DNA of 64,000 bases from contig NZ_WLYI01000018.1 of the NCBI RefSeq assembly GCF_009707515.1, forward strand, positions 1 to 64,000. The letters run 5' to 3'. This document shows positions 18,541 to 27,542 of this stretch, piece by piece. Below the pieces are notes generated by a model that was not told where the DNA came from, ran no database searches, and saw only the letters and a list, made by a program, of their open reading frames with translations. A program made the position numbers and the translations under genes. Position 1 is the stretch's first letter, and each line of letters opens with the position of its first letter. Source of the DNA: Pseudomonas karstica (GTDB lineage: Bacteria; Pseudomonadota; Gammaproteobacteria; Pseudomonadales; Pseudomonadaceae).

Positions 18541-19090
18541 AGGGCCGAAGGACCTACAGCGGTCTCAAGATCCAGGCGACTGCTGCGCAGCCGATCGCAG
18601 GCTGCGCCAGCGGCTACAGGTGATTGGTGATTGGTGATTGGTGATTGGTGATTGGTGATTGGTGATCGGATCGGTCCCTGTAGCCGCTGTCGAGGTACGA
18701 GGCTGCGATAAGGGCCGAAGGACCTTCAGCGGTCTCAAGATCCAAACGACTGCTGCGCAGCCGATCGCAGGCTGCGCCAGCGGCTACAGGTGATTGGTGA
18801 TTGGATCGGTCCCTGTAGCCGCTGTCGAGGCACGAGGCTGCGATAAGGGCCGAAGGACCTTCAGCGGTTCAAGATCCAGGCGACTGCTGCGCAGCCGATC
18901 GCAGGCTGCGCCAGCGGCTACAGGAGATTGGTGATCGGTGATTGGTGATTGGTGATTGGTGATTGGTGATCGGATCGGTCCCTGTAGCCGCTGTCGAGGC
19001 ACGAGGCTGCGATAAGGGCCGAAGGACCTTCAGCGGTTCAAGATCCAGGCGACTGCTGCGCAGCCGATCGCAGGCTGCGCCAGCGGCTAC
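18541..19090. repeat. Inverted REPIN array C with heptamer spacers
   Basis: The array A element occurs here in the opposite orientation: a left-truncated copy at 18541-18618 and full copies at 18679-18788, 18814-18922 and 18983-19090. The last copy ends one base before the stop codon of pdxH, and its terminal TACA is TACT. Instead of the linkers of arrays A and B, the spacers contain runs of the heptamer GGTGATT followed by GGATCGGTCCC. The rest of the 689-base gap (18402-18540) should hold the SlyB-like gene promoter. I see no gene in it. Confidence 0.85.
18619..18667. repeat. GGTGATT heptamer satellite
   Basis: Six exact GGTGATT units followed by one GGTGATC. Shorter runs of the same heptamer lie in the next spacers: two units at about 18789 and a run of variant and exact units at about 18923-18972. 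The runs sit only between REPIN copies of array C. Confidence 0.85.
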
Positions 19091-19738
19091 TCAGGGCGCT
19101 AGACGCTCACGAACCCAATCGGCACCTTGCATGCGATAGTTCAAGCGGTCATGCAGACGGCTCGCACGACCCTGCCAGAACTCGATGCGCTCAGGCAGCA
19201 GACGATAACCGCCCCAATGCTCGGGACAGCCTGGCTGGGTATCGCTGAAACGCTGCTCGGTAGCCTTGAGCAAATCCTGCAATTCTTCGCGGTCCTTGAT
19301 TACCCGACTCTGAGGTGAGGCCCAGGCGCCCAGACGACTACCCAGGGGGCGGACCTGATAGTAAGCGTCCGATTCCTGCGGGGTGACCTTGACCACTCGG
19401 CCTTCAATTCGCACCTGGCGTTCCAGAGTCGGCCAGAAGAAGGTCATGGCGGCAAAGGGCTGCGCAGCGAGCTGCGCGCCTTTGGCGCTTTGATAATTGG
19501 TGAAGAAAGTAAAGCCTTGTGTATCCAGCCCCTTGAGCAGCAGGATCCGGCAGTGCGGACGACCGTCCTGGTCGACCGTGGCCAGAGTCATGGCATTGGC
19601 CTCCACCGGTGGCTGCTCGGTTTTCACCGCATCATTGAACCACTGGTGGAACAAGGCAAACGGTTCGGCCGGGGCTTGGGCCTCGCTCAAACCGTCCCGT
19701 GTGTAATCACGGCGCATATCGGCCAGTGCCTGGGTCAT
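19091..19738 (-). CDS. pdxH: Pyridoxamine 5'-phosphate oxidase
   Basis: 215 residues, the normal PdxH length. It makes pyridoxal 5'-phosphate from pyridoxine or pyridoxamine phosphate with FMN and O2. Family blocks are [61 protein letters not shown] and the C-terminal [18 protein letters not shown] that closes the FMN/PLP site. It is preceded by the OmpA lipoprotein gene on the same strand, 27 bases away. Its stop abuts REPIN array C. Confidence 0.95.
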   Translation of the reverse strand: MTQALADMRRDYTRDGLSEAQAPAEPFALFHQWFNDAVKTEQPPVEANAMTLATVDQDGRPHCRILLLKGLDTQGFTFFTNYQSAKGAQLAAQPFAAMTFFWPTLERQVRIEGRVVKVTPQESDAYYQVRPLGSRLGAWASPQSRVIKDREELQDLLKATEQRFSDTQPGCPEHWGGYRLLPERIEFWQGRASRLHDRLNYRMQGADWVRERLAP

Positions 19739-19765
19739 GCGGCTCTATCCTTCTTGCTCAACGGA

Positions 19766-20920
19766 TCAGTTTTTTGCCTGGTCGTTCGACGCCACTGGCG
19801 CTGCAGCCTTGGCCGGTGTCACTTTTTTTGCGGCCGGCTTGGCTGGGGCTTTTTTAGCAGCCTTGGCCGGAGCTTTTTTAGCAACGGATTTGCTAGCTTT
19901 CTTCGCCGGTGCCTTTTTTGCTTTTGCTGGAGTGGCTTTTTTCGCAGCCGGGGCAATTGGTGCGGGAACGTCTTGTGCAGCAACCATTTCAGCTTTCGGC
20001 GGGTTAGGCGAGTTGTACTTGCTGAGCAGCGCCAGCATGGTGGTGCGCTGGGTGAACATGATTTCCATACGGCGGTTCAAGGCACGGCCCTGCTTGCTGT
20101 CGTTGGCGGCACGAGGCATCAGGTCACCCATGCCACGCAGCATCAAGCGATCCTGTTTCAAACCACTGAGGCTGAAGATCGAAGCAATGGATTGCGCACG
20201 CTCCTTGGTCAAGGCCTGGCTCTGCGGCGCAGTGCCGGTGGCATCGACGTGGCCCAGAACCAGAACAGCGGTCTTGGGATCGCTTTCAACCGCCTTGGCT
20301 ACTCGGGTAAAAGGACCAAGGGTCACTGGCAGCAACATGGCTGGGCGCTTCGGGTTGTAGAAACCCTCAACCGGGGCGATCACCACCAGAACGTTGTCAC
20401 GACGTTCCAGTTGCAGGCTGCTGCCCTCGATGGCTGTGCGCAGGCGCGGCTCGTAGTCGTCCAGCCAGGCTTGAGTAATTTTCGGATCAGGCATCGGGAC
20501 GTTGGTTACGTCGACCTTGGACAAAAACGCTGGCTTGCTTTCGAACGGCCACCACCAATGGGTCTCGGTATCAGCCTTGGCCACGGCGGGTGCTGCGGTC
20601 GATGCCGGGGTGGCAGCCTTGAGGTCGGCCTTCAGGTCAGCCTTGGCATCGGCGGCCTTTTCATCGGCGCTTTTCGAGAAAAAAGGCCACCAGTTGGAGC
20701 CGGTATCTGCCGTGGTAACCGGGGCAGGCGCGTCAACGTTGGCCGCGACCGAAGTCTTGGCATCCGATGTGGCTGCCACTACGGCTGATTCATCCTTGGA
20801 AGCCGTCTTATCAGTACCGAATGCCCACCAATGCCCACCTTCCGTATCACTCTGTGGAGTTTGCGCACAACCGGTAAGAGTGAGGCATAGCGCCAATGCC
20901 AAGGACTTGTTCGATAACAT
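19766..20920 (-). CDS. OmpA-family lipoprotein with a Lys/Ala-rich histone-like C-terminal tail
   Basis: 384 residues starting MLSNKSLALALCLTLTGC (lipobox LTGC), a better start than the in-frame codon at 20950. Two short WWAFGT/WWPFFS/WWWPFES motifs lie in the N-terminal 140 residues. The peptidoglycan-binding OmpA domain follows (VLVLGHVDATGTAPQSQALTKERAQSIASI, then NRRMEIMF). The last ~65 residues are runs of KKAPAKKA/KPAAKK like histone H1 or AlgP. Such a strongly basic tail on an outer-membrane lipoprotein is unusual and could bind DNA, LPS or other polyanions. It is upstream of pdxH on the same strand. Confidence 0.85.
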   Translation of the reverse strand: MLSNKSLALALCLTLTGCAQTPQSDTEGGHWWAFGTDKTASKDESAVVAATSDAKTSVAANVDAPAPVTTADTGSNWWPFFSKSADEKAADAKADLKADLKAATPASTAAPAVAKADTETHWWWPFESKPAFLSKVDVTNVPMPDPKITQAWLDDYEPRLRTAIEGSSLQLERRDNVLVVIAPVEGFYNPKRPAMLLPVTLGPFTRVAKAVESDPKTAVLVLGHVDATGTAPQSQALTKERAQSIASIFSLSGLKQDRLMLRGMGDLMPRAANDSKQGRALNRRMEIMFTQRTTMLALLSKYNSPNPPKAEMVAAQDVPAPIAPAAKKATPAKAKKAPAKKASKSVAKKAPAKAAKKAPAKPAAKKVTPAKAAAPVASNDQAKN

Positions 20921-21075
20921 GAGATATCCACAAAATGAGAGAAAAACCATAGGGCCAGGATGACCCGTTAAACAGACGCTTCTAGAGCATTAAAGTTACA
21001 ACATTTCGCTGAACGTCTTTTTACCAACGTTTTGTAGAGGCCTTTGTAACAAAAAAATGCCCAACCGCAAGCTAT

Positions 21076-22221
21076 TTACAGACAACCGGCCAATATTCTT
21101 ACTAACTTTTGCGCTCTTGGGTCCATCAATACATAAGGCCCTAGAGTATTAGTCACAAAACCGAAGGCTACATCATGTTCTGGATCGGCAAAACCTACCG
21201 AACCGCCAGCGCCCGGATGCCCGAAGGCCCTGGAGCCAAGGCCGAAAGTCGCATTCGGTACCTGGGGTTGATCCAACATGCAGCCCAAGCCAAACCGGGT
21301 TTGAGTCAATAAAGTTTTATCCACGCCCATACTGTGTTCACGGGTCAACTCTTCGAGCATATCGGCCTCCAGCAAACTACCGTCCAGCAAACCACTATAA
21401 AAACCCGCCAGGCTACGGGCATTACCGTGACCATTTGCCGCTGGCTGCTCCATGCGGCGCCACTCAGGTTTATTAGTGCTGGTTAGAATAGACGGTGGAT
21501 TGGTAAATGCCCGAGTAGTCATGGCCGTGGGTTCACGCATTGTTACTTGCAATAAACGCTGGGCCGCCTCATCGCCCATATTGCCCTTACCCCGGGCAAT
21601 ATGCGCAACTCGATAAAATTCTTCATCTGCCAACCCGACGTGAAAGTCCAGCCCCAATGGCCGAGCAACCCGGGCCACAATGGACTCCCCCGGTCCGCGA
21701 CCGTCAGCCCGGCGCAGCAATTCTCCTACCAACCAGCCATAGGTAATCGCGGCATAGCCATGACCTTCGCCCAATGCCCACCACGGCGCTTCGGCGGCCA
21801 GGGTATCGACCATCAACTGCCAGTCGTAAAGGGCTTCGGCGGGGAGCGTCTCGCGCAGCGCTGGCAACCCAGCCTGATGGCAAAGCAGATGGCGCAGGGT
21901 GATGGACTCTTTGCCGGCTGCGGCGAATTCCGGCCAACACTTGGCGACCGGCGCATCGAGTTGCAATTTGCCTTCAGCGACCAGTTGCAGCGCCGTGACG
22001 GCAGTAAAGGTCTTGGTGCAGGAGAACAGATTGGCAATCGTGTCGCTGTGCCAGGCTTCGGCACCATCCTTGTCGGCAGTACCGGCCCAAAGGTCGACGA
22101 CCGTTTCTCCGCCTATCTGGATGCACAACGCGGCGCCGCGCTCCTGAGGGTCATCGAACAGCGCGGCAAAGGCTTCACGCACCGCTTCGAACTTAAGCTC
22201 GTAATGACCCTGAATCTGCAC
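21076..22221 (-). CDS. Serine hydrolase, class C beta-lactamase-like esterase (EstB type)
   Basis: 381 residues of the beta-lactamase/transpeptidase fold. The catalytic S-x-x-K is SCTK (Ser67, Lys70), and a candidate catalytic Tyr is Tyr161 in ITYGWL. The C-terminal block HPGAGGSVGFADPEHDVAFGFVTN corresponds to the KTG-like box of this family. There is no signal peptide, so it is cytosolic, and family VIII esterases are the closest guess. The start is GTG at 22221 after a GAGGGGG site. It lies 84 bases after the glycoside hydrolase gene on the same strand and may be co-transcribed. Confidence 0.82.
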   Translation of the reverse strand: MQIQGHYELKFEAVREAFAALFDDPQERGAALCIQIGGETVVDLWAGTADKDGAEAWHSDTIANLFSCTKTFTAVTALQLVAEGKLQLDAPVAKCWPEFAAAGKESITLRHLLCHQAGLPALRETLPAEALYDWQLMVDTLAAEAPWWALGEGHGYAAITYGWLVGELLRRADGRGPGESIVARVARPLGLDFHVGLADEEFYRVAHIARGKGNMGDEAAQRLLQVTMREPTAMTTRAFTNPPSILTSTNKPEWRRMEQPAANGHGNARSLAGFYSGLLDGSLLEADMLEELTREHSMGVDKTLLTQTRFGLGCMLDQPQVPNATFGLGSRAFGHPGAGGSVGFADPEHDVAFGFVTNTLGPYVLMDPRAQKLVRILAGCL

Positions 22222-22305
22222 CTAAGCCCCCTCGAAAAAGTCCTGCATAAAAGTGGCGAGCATTGTTCCAGCGATTGTGGGATTTGGAAACCCGTACGCG
22301 TTGAA

Positions 22306-24669
22306 TCAATGCCCATTCCCCGAATGCCCGCCGGCATGCCCAGCCCCTGGCCCTGCGCCCTTGCCTTCATGGCCAGGCTTACCGCCTTCACCGGCGCGGC
22401 TGACGCTGCTCACCTTGGCTTTTGCGGCCTGTTTGCCCAACTGATCGATCGCCGCCAGGTTGCTTTTGCGTACGCTCTCGATGAAACCCTGGAAGGGTAC
22501 GTCGGTGATGCCCACCAAGCCGAAGTGGCCATTTTCACCGTCCAGCAGCCGCCCCGTGACAGGCTGATCGAGATACTGAAACCAATGCACACCGACAATC
22601 GACGGCTCAGCCATGGCCTGCTTGAGGAAGTTGGCGTACGCGGGCCCCCGGTCTTCTTCCCGGGCCAATTGCGTCACACCCCCCCAGAACGGGCCACGGT
22701 CGTTCGAGCCAAAGTTGAATTCGGTGATCAGCACCGGCTTATCCAGTGCCCGCAAGGCGGCGAAGTCATAACCGTCCTGAGGCTTGAGGGTGTACATGTT
22801 GAAGCTCAAGACGTCGCAATACTGCGCACAGGACACCACCGCTTCCGGGGTGCTCACGGCATAGCGCCCACCCAGTAACAGTTGGTTGGGAGCGTGCCAT
22901 TTCAGCGCATCGGAGATGGTCTTGAAGTAAGCATCGGCGAAGGTCTTCTGGAAATACTTGAAGTCCGCTTCGATTTCCGGGTGCTCTGGGCTTGGCATCG
23001 GCGGTACAAAACCCGGGTCTTCCATCAGTTCCCAAGCGGGCAAGTCAATGCCCCAGGCCCGCGACAGGCCTTCCTGGTTGCGATACTTGTCCCGTAGTTG
23101 CTTGAGAAAAGCCCTCTTGGCCGGTACGTCAGTGGTCATGCGCAAGGTGCCGTAGGCCAGGGCGTAACGGGACTTCGCGTCGTCTCCCGGACCGGCCCAG
23201 GCCAATTCATTATCGGCAAAAAAGCCGATCAGCCACGGGTCGTCACGATGGTCGCGGGCAGCAATAGCCACTGCACGTTCGGTAGCCATGGCAAAGCGTG
23301 GGTCAAACGGGTCGGGCATACCTCCCCACCAATCAGTGCCGGTGCTGATGCTGGCGTAATCGCCGACGATCGACAACGGCAAGGTGTAAGCCACGCGGTC
23401 TGCCGTTCCCAGCTCGGGAGCACTCCAGTTGCCAACGGTATTGAAGCCCCAGGCTTGCAGGCGATCCAGGGTGTGGCCGACCCAACGTTGCTGGTCAAAA
23501 CCCTCTGGCGGGCAAGGCGCAACGGGGTCGGTTTTTGTATCCTCGGCCTTGTGCGTGGCCGGCACACAGGGCTGGCCGTAGGTGCGCTGCAAGTTGGCGC
23601 CATAGAAGTCGTACCAGCGGCCGCCATAGAAGCCGCGCCCTTGGTCGGCACCGTTGCCGCCCCGGTTGTCGCCATTGCCGTAGTACTTGTCGAACGGCTC
23701 ACCGGCCTTGGGCAGCGCGGTAAACATCCATTCGCGCCCCGTCACGTAGGTCTGGTTGTTATCCGGGGCGACGGTGTTAACCCCCAGGGAATAGAACGGA
23801 TGACCTTGCGGGGTCACCAGGTACCAGCGGCCATCGCGCTTCTCGGTACGGAAAAAACCACTGGCTTCAAAGGCCGGGCCTTTATTCCATCCGCCAAACG
23901 TGTCCAGGGAAGAACGATCATGCTCGGTGAGCCAACCCTTGAGTTCTTGCTGTTCCTTGGCCGCGACGACTTTCAACTGCTCGTCACTGCTGACTTTCTC
24001 CGGCCATTTGCCCCGCGTGGACTGCCCATAGGCATCCACCAGGTCGCTATAGGCGGCCTTGAAAACCGGTTCGCTGTCCTGCACGCCGAATCGTTCCAAC
24101 AGGATGCTTTGGGCAGCATTGGGTTTGATCATCGACAGCGTGACCGACACCACCTTGCTGAGATCAATTTCTCCTGCACTGCTGCCCAGCAGCACGCGCT
24201 GGCCATCCACCATCATCGGCATCGGCGGGCCCGCCTTCATGCCCTGGCTGATTGGGGAGTTGGCGTGCAGTGGAATCAGCAGGGTCTGGGCAGGGCCTGC
24301 CGGCAGGTCGATGCGGCTGACCAGGGTCTTGCCATCGTTGCTCTGGACCTTGACGTAGAGAGTCAGCGCCCAATCCATCGCACTCTGGATACGCAAGCTC
24401 ATGGCACTGGACTGGGACCAGTCCCATGCGCCGCTATGCGGGCTGAGCACCAGGCTCGGTTCTGCCGCCGGGTTGAAGGTGATTCGGCGCAGCACTTCGC
24501 CTTCCGGGGTTTGCTCAGCATTGTATTGCGGCAAACTGGCGTCCCGGGTCGCCACGTTGACCACGTCGGTAGGCCGGACAAAGTTGAACAGCGTTTGCTG
24601 CCCGACAGGCGCGGCCAGCAACGGCGCGGCGAACAACAGGGCACAAAGAACGGGCAGCGTGCGAATCAT
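22306..24669 (-). CDS. Secreted GH50-like (agarase-like) glycoside hydrolase
   Basis: 787 residues with a Sec signal peptide (MIRTLPVLCALLFAAPLLA). The N-terminal half is beta-rich (carbohydrate-binding-like, to about residue 215). Next comes the GH-A clan TIM barrel: DGRWYLVTPQGHPFYSLGVNTV, a proposed acid/base Glu488 in FFADNELAW and a nucleophile Glu650 in VLITEFNFGS. The 162-residue spacing of the two glutamates fits GH50 agarases. A tail of about 25 residues rich in Gly and His (HEGKGAGPGAGHAGGHSGNGH) ends the protein. The substrate is unknown: agarose, another galactan, or a self-made exopolysaccharide. The esterase follows and dinG precedes. Confidence 0.75.
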   Translation of the reverse strand: MIRTLPVLCALLFAAPLLAAPVGQQTLFNFVRPTDVVNVATRDASLPQYNAEQTPEGEVLRRITFNPAAEPSLVLSPHSGAWDWSQSSAMSLRIQSAMDWALTLYVKVQSNDGKTLVSRIDLPAGPAQTLLIPLHANSPISQGMKAGPPMPMMVDGQRVLLGSSAGEIDLSKVVSVTLSMIKPNAAQSILLERFGVQDSEPVFKAAYSDLVDAYGQSTRGKWPEKVSSDEQLKVVAAKEQQELKGWLTEHDRSSLDTFGGWNKGPAFEASGFFRTEKRDGRWYLVTPQGHPFYSLGVNTVAPDNNQTYVTGREWMFTALPKAGEPFDKYYGNGDNRGGNGADQGRGFYGGRWYDFYGANLQRTYGQPCVPATHKAEDTKTDPVAPCPPEGFDQQRWVGHTLDRLQAWGFNTVGNWSAPELGTADRVAYTLPLSIVGDYASISTGTDWWGGMPDPFDPRFAMATERAVAIAARDHRDDPWLIGFFADNELAWAGPGDDAKSRYALAYGTLRMTTDVPAKRAFLKQLRDKYRNQEGLSRAWGIDLPAWELMEDPGFVPPMPSPEHPEIEADFKYFQKTFADAYFKTISDALKWHAPNQLLLGGRYAVSTPEAVVSCAQYCDVLSFNMYTLKPQDGYDFAALRALDKPVLITEFNFGSNDRGPFWGGVTQLAREEDRGPAYANFLKQAMAEPSIVGVHWFQYLDQPVTGRLLDGENGHFGLVGITDVPFQGFIESVRKSNLAAIDQLGKQAAKAKVSSVSRAGEGGKPGHEGKGAGPGAGHAGGHSGNGH

Positions 24670-24767
24670 ACGAACAAGGTTCTCCCAAGCGGCCGATGAA
24701 TGGCCTGACGACTTGAATCAGTAACAGTGAGATAGACCACGCAGCGGGCGATTTCGCCCACTGTGGT

Positions 24768-26912
24768 TCAAGATATTTCGCGGCGGAACGGCGGTAGCGC
24801 GTTAAGGATGGCTTTGCCATAGCGCTGGGTGACCAAACGGCGGTCGAGCAACGTGATGGTGCCGCGATCTTGCTCGGTACGCAGCAGGCGACCACAGGCC
24901 TGGACCAGCTTCAAGGACGCGTCTGGCACCGAGATTTCCATGAACGGATTACCGCCCCGGGCTTCGATCCATTCGGCCAATGCCGCTTCTACGGGGTCAT
25001 CCGGCACCGAGAACGGGATCTTGGCGATCACCACGTGCTCACAGTAGGCTCCGGGTAGGTCCACACCTTCGGCGAAACTTGCCAAGCCGAACAGCACACT
25101 GGAGTCACCGCCATCAACTCGCGCCTTGTGCTTGTTCAGGGTTTCCTGTTTCGACAGGTTGCCCTGGATAAACACCTGCTTGCGCCAGTCGCGGTCCAGG
25201 CCGTCAAACACGTCCTGCATCTGCTTGCGTGATGAGAACAGCACCAGGGTGCCTTTGGATCCTTCCACCAATGACGGCAGGTCACGGATGATCGCCGCCG
25301 TGTGTGCCGGCGCGTCCCGTGGGTCGGCCTTGAGGTCCGGTACCCGTAGCACGCCGGCATCAGCGTGATGGAACGGGCTCGGCACCACAGCGGTGACCGC
25401 CTTTTTCGGCAGTCCGGCACGCATGCGAAAGCGCTCGAAAGTACCCAGTGCCGTCAGCGTCGCCGAGGTGACCAGGGCACCGTAGGCCACATTCCACAGG
25501 TTGCGCCGCAGCATTTCCGCCGCCAGGATCGGGCTGGCATTGACCTCGATATCGAACAGCGCACCGCTTTCCGACAAAGTCAGCCAGCGTGCCATGGGCG
25601 GGTTGTCTTCCGGGTCTTCGGCGGTAAAGGCCGTCCACAGTTCCCAGTTGCCCTGGGAGCGAGACAACAGGCTGCCAAACAGCGGGTACCACTCTTCAGC
25701 CTGATTGCTGGCGATGCCGATATTGACCTCGCCATCCATGCCTTCCTTGAGCAGATCGGTGAGGCGGGTGAACAGGTCGGTCAAGCGGGAAAAGCCCTTC
25801 TTCAGTTCAATACCCATTTCCCGCATATGCTCGGGGATCATCCCGCCGACAAAACGATGACGCGGACGCTCACGCCCCTCCACGTCTTCGCCGGGCTTGA
25901 AGTCCGCCACTTGCTCACAAGCGCTGAACATGAACTGTTGCTGGGTCTTGATCTCACGCGCCAGCTCCGGGACCTGCTCGATGAACTTACCGAGGTCGCC
26001 GGGCAGCGGGTGCTGGGCCAGCAGCTTGGTGAGATTCTTGGCGGTGGTTTCCAGCCAATCGGCAGTGGAGCGCAGGCGGGTGTAATGGGCAAAGTGGCCG
26101 ATGGCCTTGTCCGGCAGGTGGTGACCTTCGTCGAACACGTAAAGGGTGTCGCGCGGGTCCGGCAGCACGGCGCCCCCACCCAGGGCCAGGTCTGCCAAAA
26201 CCATGTCATGGTTGGTGACAATAACGTCGACCTTGCCCATGCCCTCACGGGCCTTGTAGAAGGCGCACTGGCCGAAGTTGGGGCAATGGCGGTTGGTGCA
26301 CTGGCTGTGATCGGTGGTCAGGCGTGCCCAATCGGCATCTTCCAGGGCATTGGGCCAACTGTCGCGATCACCGTCCCATTTATTGCCGGCCAGCTTTTCA
26401 ATCATGCTGGTAAACAGCTTCTGACTGGCCTCATCCACTTCGATCTTGAAGCCTTCTTCTTCGAACAACTGGGCAGTGGCGGTTTGCGCGTGACCTTCCT
26501 GCAACAGTACGTCGAGCTTGGACAGGCACATATAGCGACCACGCCCCTTGGCCAGGGCGAAGGTGAAGCTCAGGCCGCTGTTGCGCATCAGGTCCGGCAG
26601 GTCTTTGTAGACGATCTGCTCCTGCAGGGCGACGGTGGCGGTGGCAATCACCAGCCGCTTACCGGCAGCCTTGGCAGTGGGAATCACGGCCAGGCTGTAA
26701 GCCACGGTTTTACCGGTGCCGGTGCCAGCCTCGACGGCCACGACCGCAGGGTCGCCACTGCGCCGGCCTTCGTCGTCGGTGTCGATATCCCCGAGGACCT
26801 TGGCCACTTCGGCGATCATCAGGCGCTGGCCATACCGCGGTTTCAAGCTCTTGGCTTCGAGAAAACGCGTGTAGGCGCCCTGGATCGTGGTTTTGAGTTC
26901 AGTGCTGATCAT
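24768..26912 (-). CDS. dinG: ATP-dependent DNA helicase DinG
   Basis: 714-residue superfamily 2 (XPD-like) 5'-3' helicase that unwinds D-loops, R-loops and forks. Walker A is AGTGTGKT at residues 62-69. The iron-sulphur cysteines are Cys129 (YMCLSK), Cys205, Cys210 and Cys216 (CTNRHCPNFGQC). The DEGH box is at 261-264. The C-terminal helicase motifs include LFSSRKQM and FGLASFAEGVDLPG, then QACGRLLRTEQDRGTI. The cluster residues and length agree with DinG rather than YoaA. It stands between the copD-like gene (divergent) and the glycoside hydrolase gene. Confidence 0.92.
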   Translation of the reverse strand: MISTELKTTIQGAYTRFLEAKSLKPRYGQRLMIAEVAKVLGDIDTDDEGRRSGDPAVVAVEAGTGTGKTVAYSLAVIPTAKAAGKRLVIATATVALQEQIVYKDLPDLMRNSGLSFTFALAKGRGRYMCLSKLDVLLQEGHAQTATAQLFEEEGFKIEVDEASQKLFTSMIEKLAGNKWDGDRDSWPNALEDADWARLTTDHSQCTNRHCPNFGQCAFYKAREGMGKVDVIVTNHDMVLADLALGGGAVLPDPRDTLYVFDEGHHLPDKAIGHFAHYTRLRSTADWLETTAKNLTKLLAQHPLPGDLGKFIEQVPELAREIKTQQQFMFSACEQVADFKPGEDVEGRERPRHRFVGGMIPEHMREMGIELKKGFSRLTDLFTRLTDLLKEGMDGEVNIGIASNQAEEWYPLFGSLLSRSQGNWELWTAFTAEDPEDNPPMARWLTLSESGALFDIEVNASPILAAEMLRRNLWNVAYGALVTSATLTALGTFERFRMRAGLPKKAVTAVVPSPFHHADAGVLRVPDLKADPRDAPAHTAAIIRDLPSLVEGSKGTLVLFSSRKQMQDVFDGLDRDWRKQVFIQGNLSKQETLNKHKARVDGGDSSVLFGLASFAEGVDLPGAYCEHVVIAKIPFSVPDDPVEAALAEWIEARGGNPFMEISVPDASLKLVQACGRLLRTEQDRGTITLLDRRLVTQRYGKAILNALPPFRREIS

Positions 26913-27011
26913 GGATAGTCGGGCGCAAAAAACGCTGGATAAATTTTCAGTGGTTCGGATCGGCCGCTATCATACCCCGCTAATTAATCCCGCGCAGAAC
27001 GGAGTACCTCA

Positions 27012-27476
27012 ATGACCGTCTTTAGCCTCACTTACACCGTGCATGTATTGGCCGCCCTGATCTGGGTCGGCGGTATGTTTTTCTCCTGGATGATCCTGCG
27101 GCCGGCCGCCATGGCTGCGCTTGAGGGCCCTGCCCGACTGAAATTGTGGGTGAATGTGTTTCAACGTTTTTTCGTGTGGATCTGGGTGGCCGTGCTGGTC
27201 TTGCCGATCAGTGGCGTCGGCCTGCTGCAACTGCGCTTCAACGGGTTTGAGACCGCGCCACGTTATGTGCAAATCATGATGGGCTTGTATGTGGTGATGA
27301 CCGCACTGTTTATCCGCATCCAGGCGCTGAAGCTACCGGAACTGCGCACCGCAGTGGCGGCCGAGGACTGGCCGGCCGGTGCTGTTGCGCTGGGGCAAAT
27401 CCGCAAGTTGGTGGGAATCAACCTGATTGTCGGGTTGGTGCTGGTGGCCGTGGCGTCGGCACGACCGATGTTTTAG
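27012..27476 (+). CDS. CopD-like family membrane protein
   Basis: 154-residue inner-membrane protein with four hydrophobic segments. The start TYTVHVLAALIWVGGMFFSWMILRPAAMAAL holds the H...WVGGMFF pattern of the CopD/DUF2269-like family, whose histidine may bind haem or metal. The family has been linked to copper uptake in operons with CopC, but no CopC or other copper gene is adjacent. The bufferin genes are 16 kb away. Divergent from dinG. Confidence 0.7.
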   Translation: MTVFSLTYTVHVLAALIWVGGMFFSWMILRPAAMAALEGPARLKLWVNVFQRFFVWIWVAVLVLPISGVGLLQLRFNGFETAPRYVQIMMGLYVVMTALFIRIQALKLPELRTAVAAEDWPAGAVALGQIRKLVGINLIVGLVLVAVASARPMF

Positions 27477-27487
27477 CAGAGAGCGGC

Positions 27488-27519
27488 AGCTGCAAGCTTC
27501 TTGCTTGAAGCTTGCAGCT
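27488..27519. repeat. Family D perfect hairpin between convergent genes
   Basis: AGCTGCAAGCTTC (27488-27500) pairs perfectly with GAAGCTTGCAGCT (27507-27519) around TTGCTT. No T-run follows. It lies between the copD-like gene and the collagen-like gene and may stabilise both 3' ends. Confidence 0.65.
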
Positions 27520-27542
27520 TATGCCTTAAAGCGGCCCCTCTC

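Noticed and set aside
18784-19002. Small protein with repeated SPITNHQ residues
   Set aside because: It is a translation of the heptamer satellite and REPIN in array C, without a ribosome site. The same holds for open frames at 75-296 and 8329-8529.
24729-24770. Terminator of dinG
   Set aside because: CCAC..CAG..GGGCG with CGCCC..CTG.TGG forms a bulged hairpin, but no T-tract follows on the minus strand.
27012-27476. CopD-like gene as part of the bufferin copper system
   Set aside because: It is 16 kb away with many unrelated genes between, and the family is not restricted to copper.
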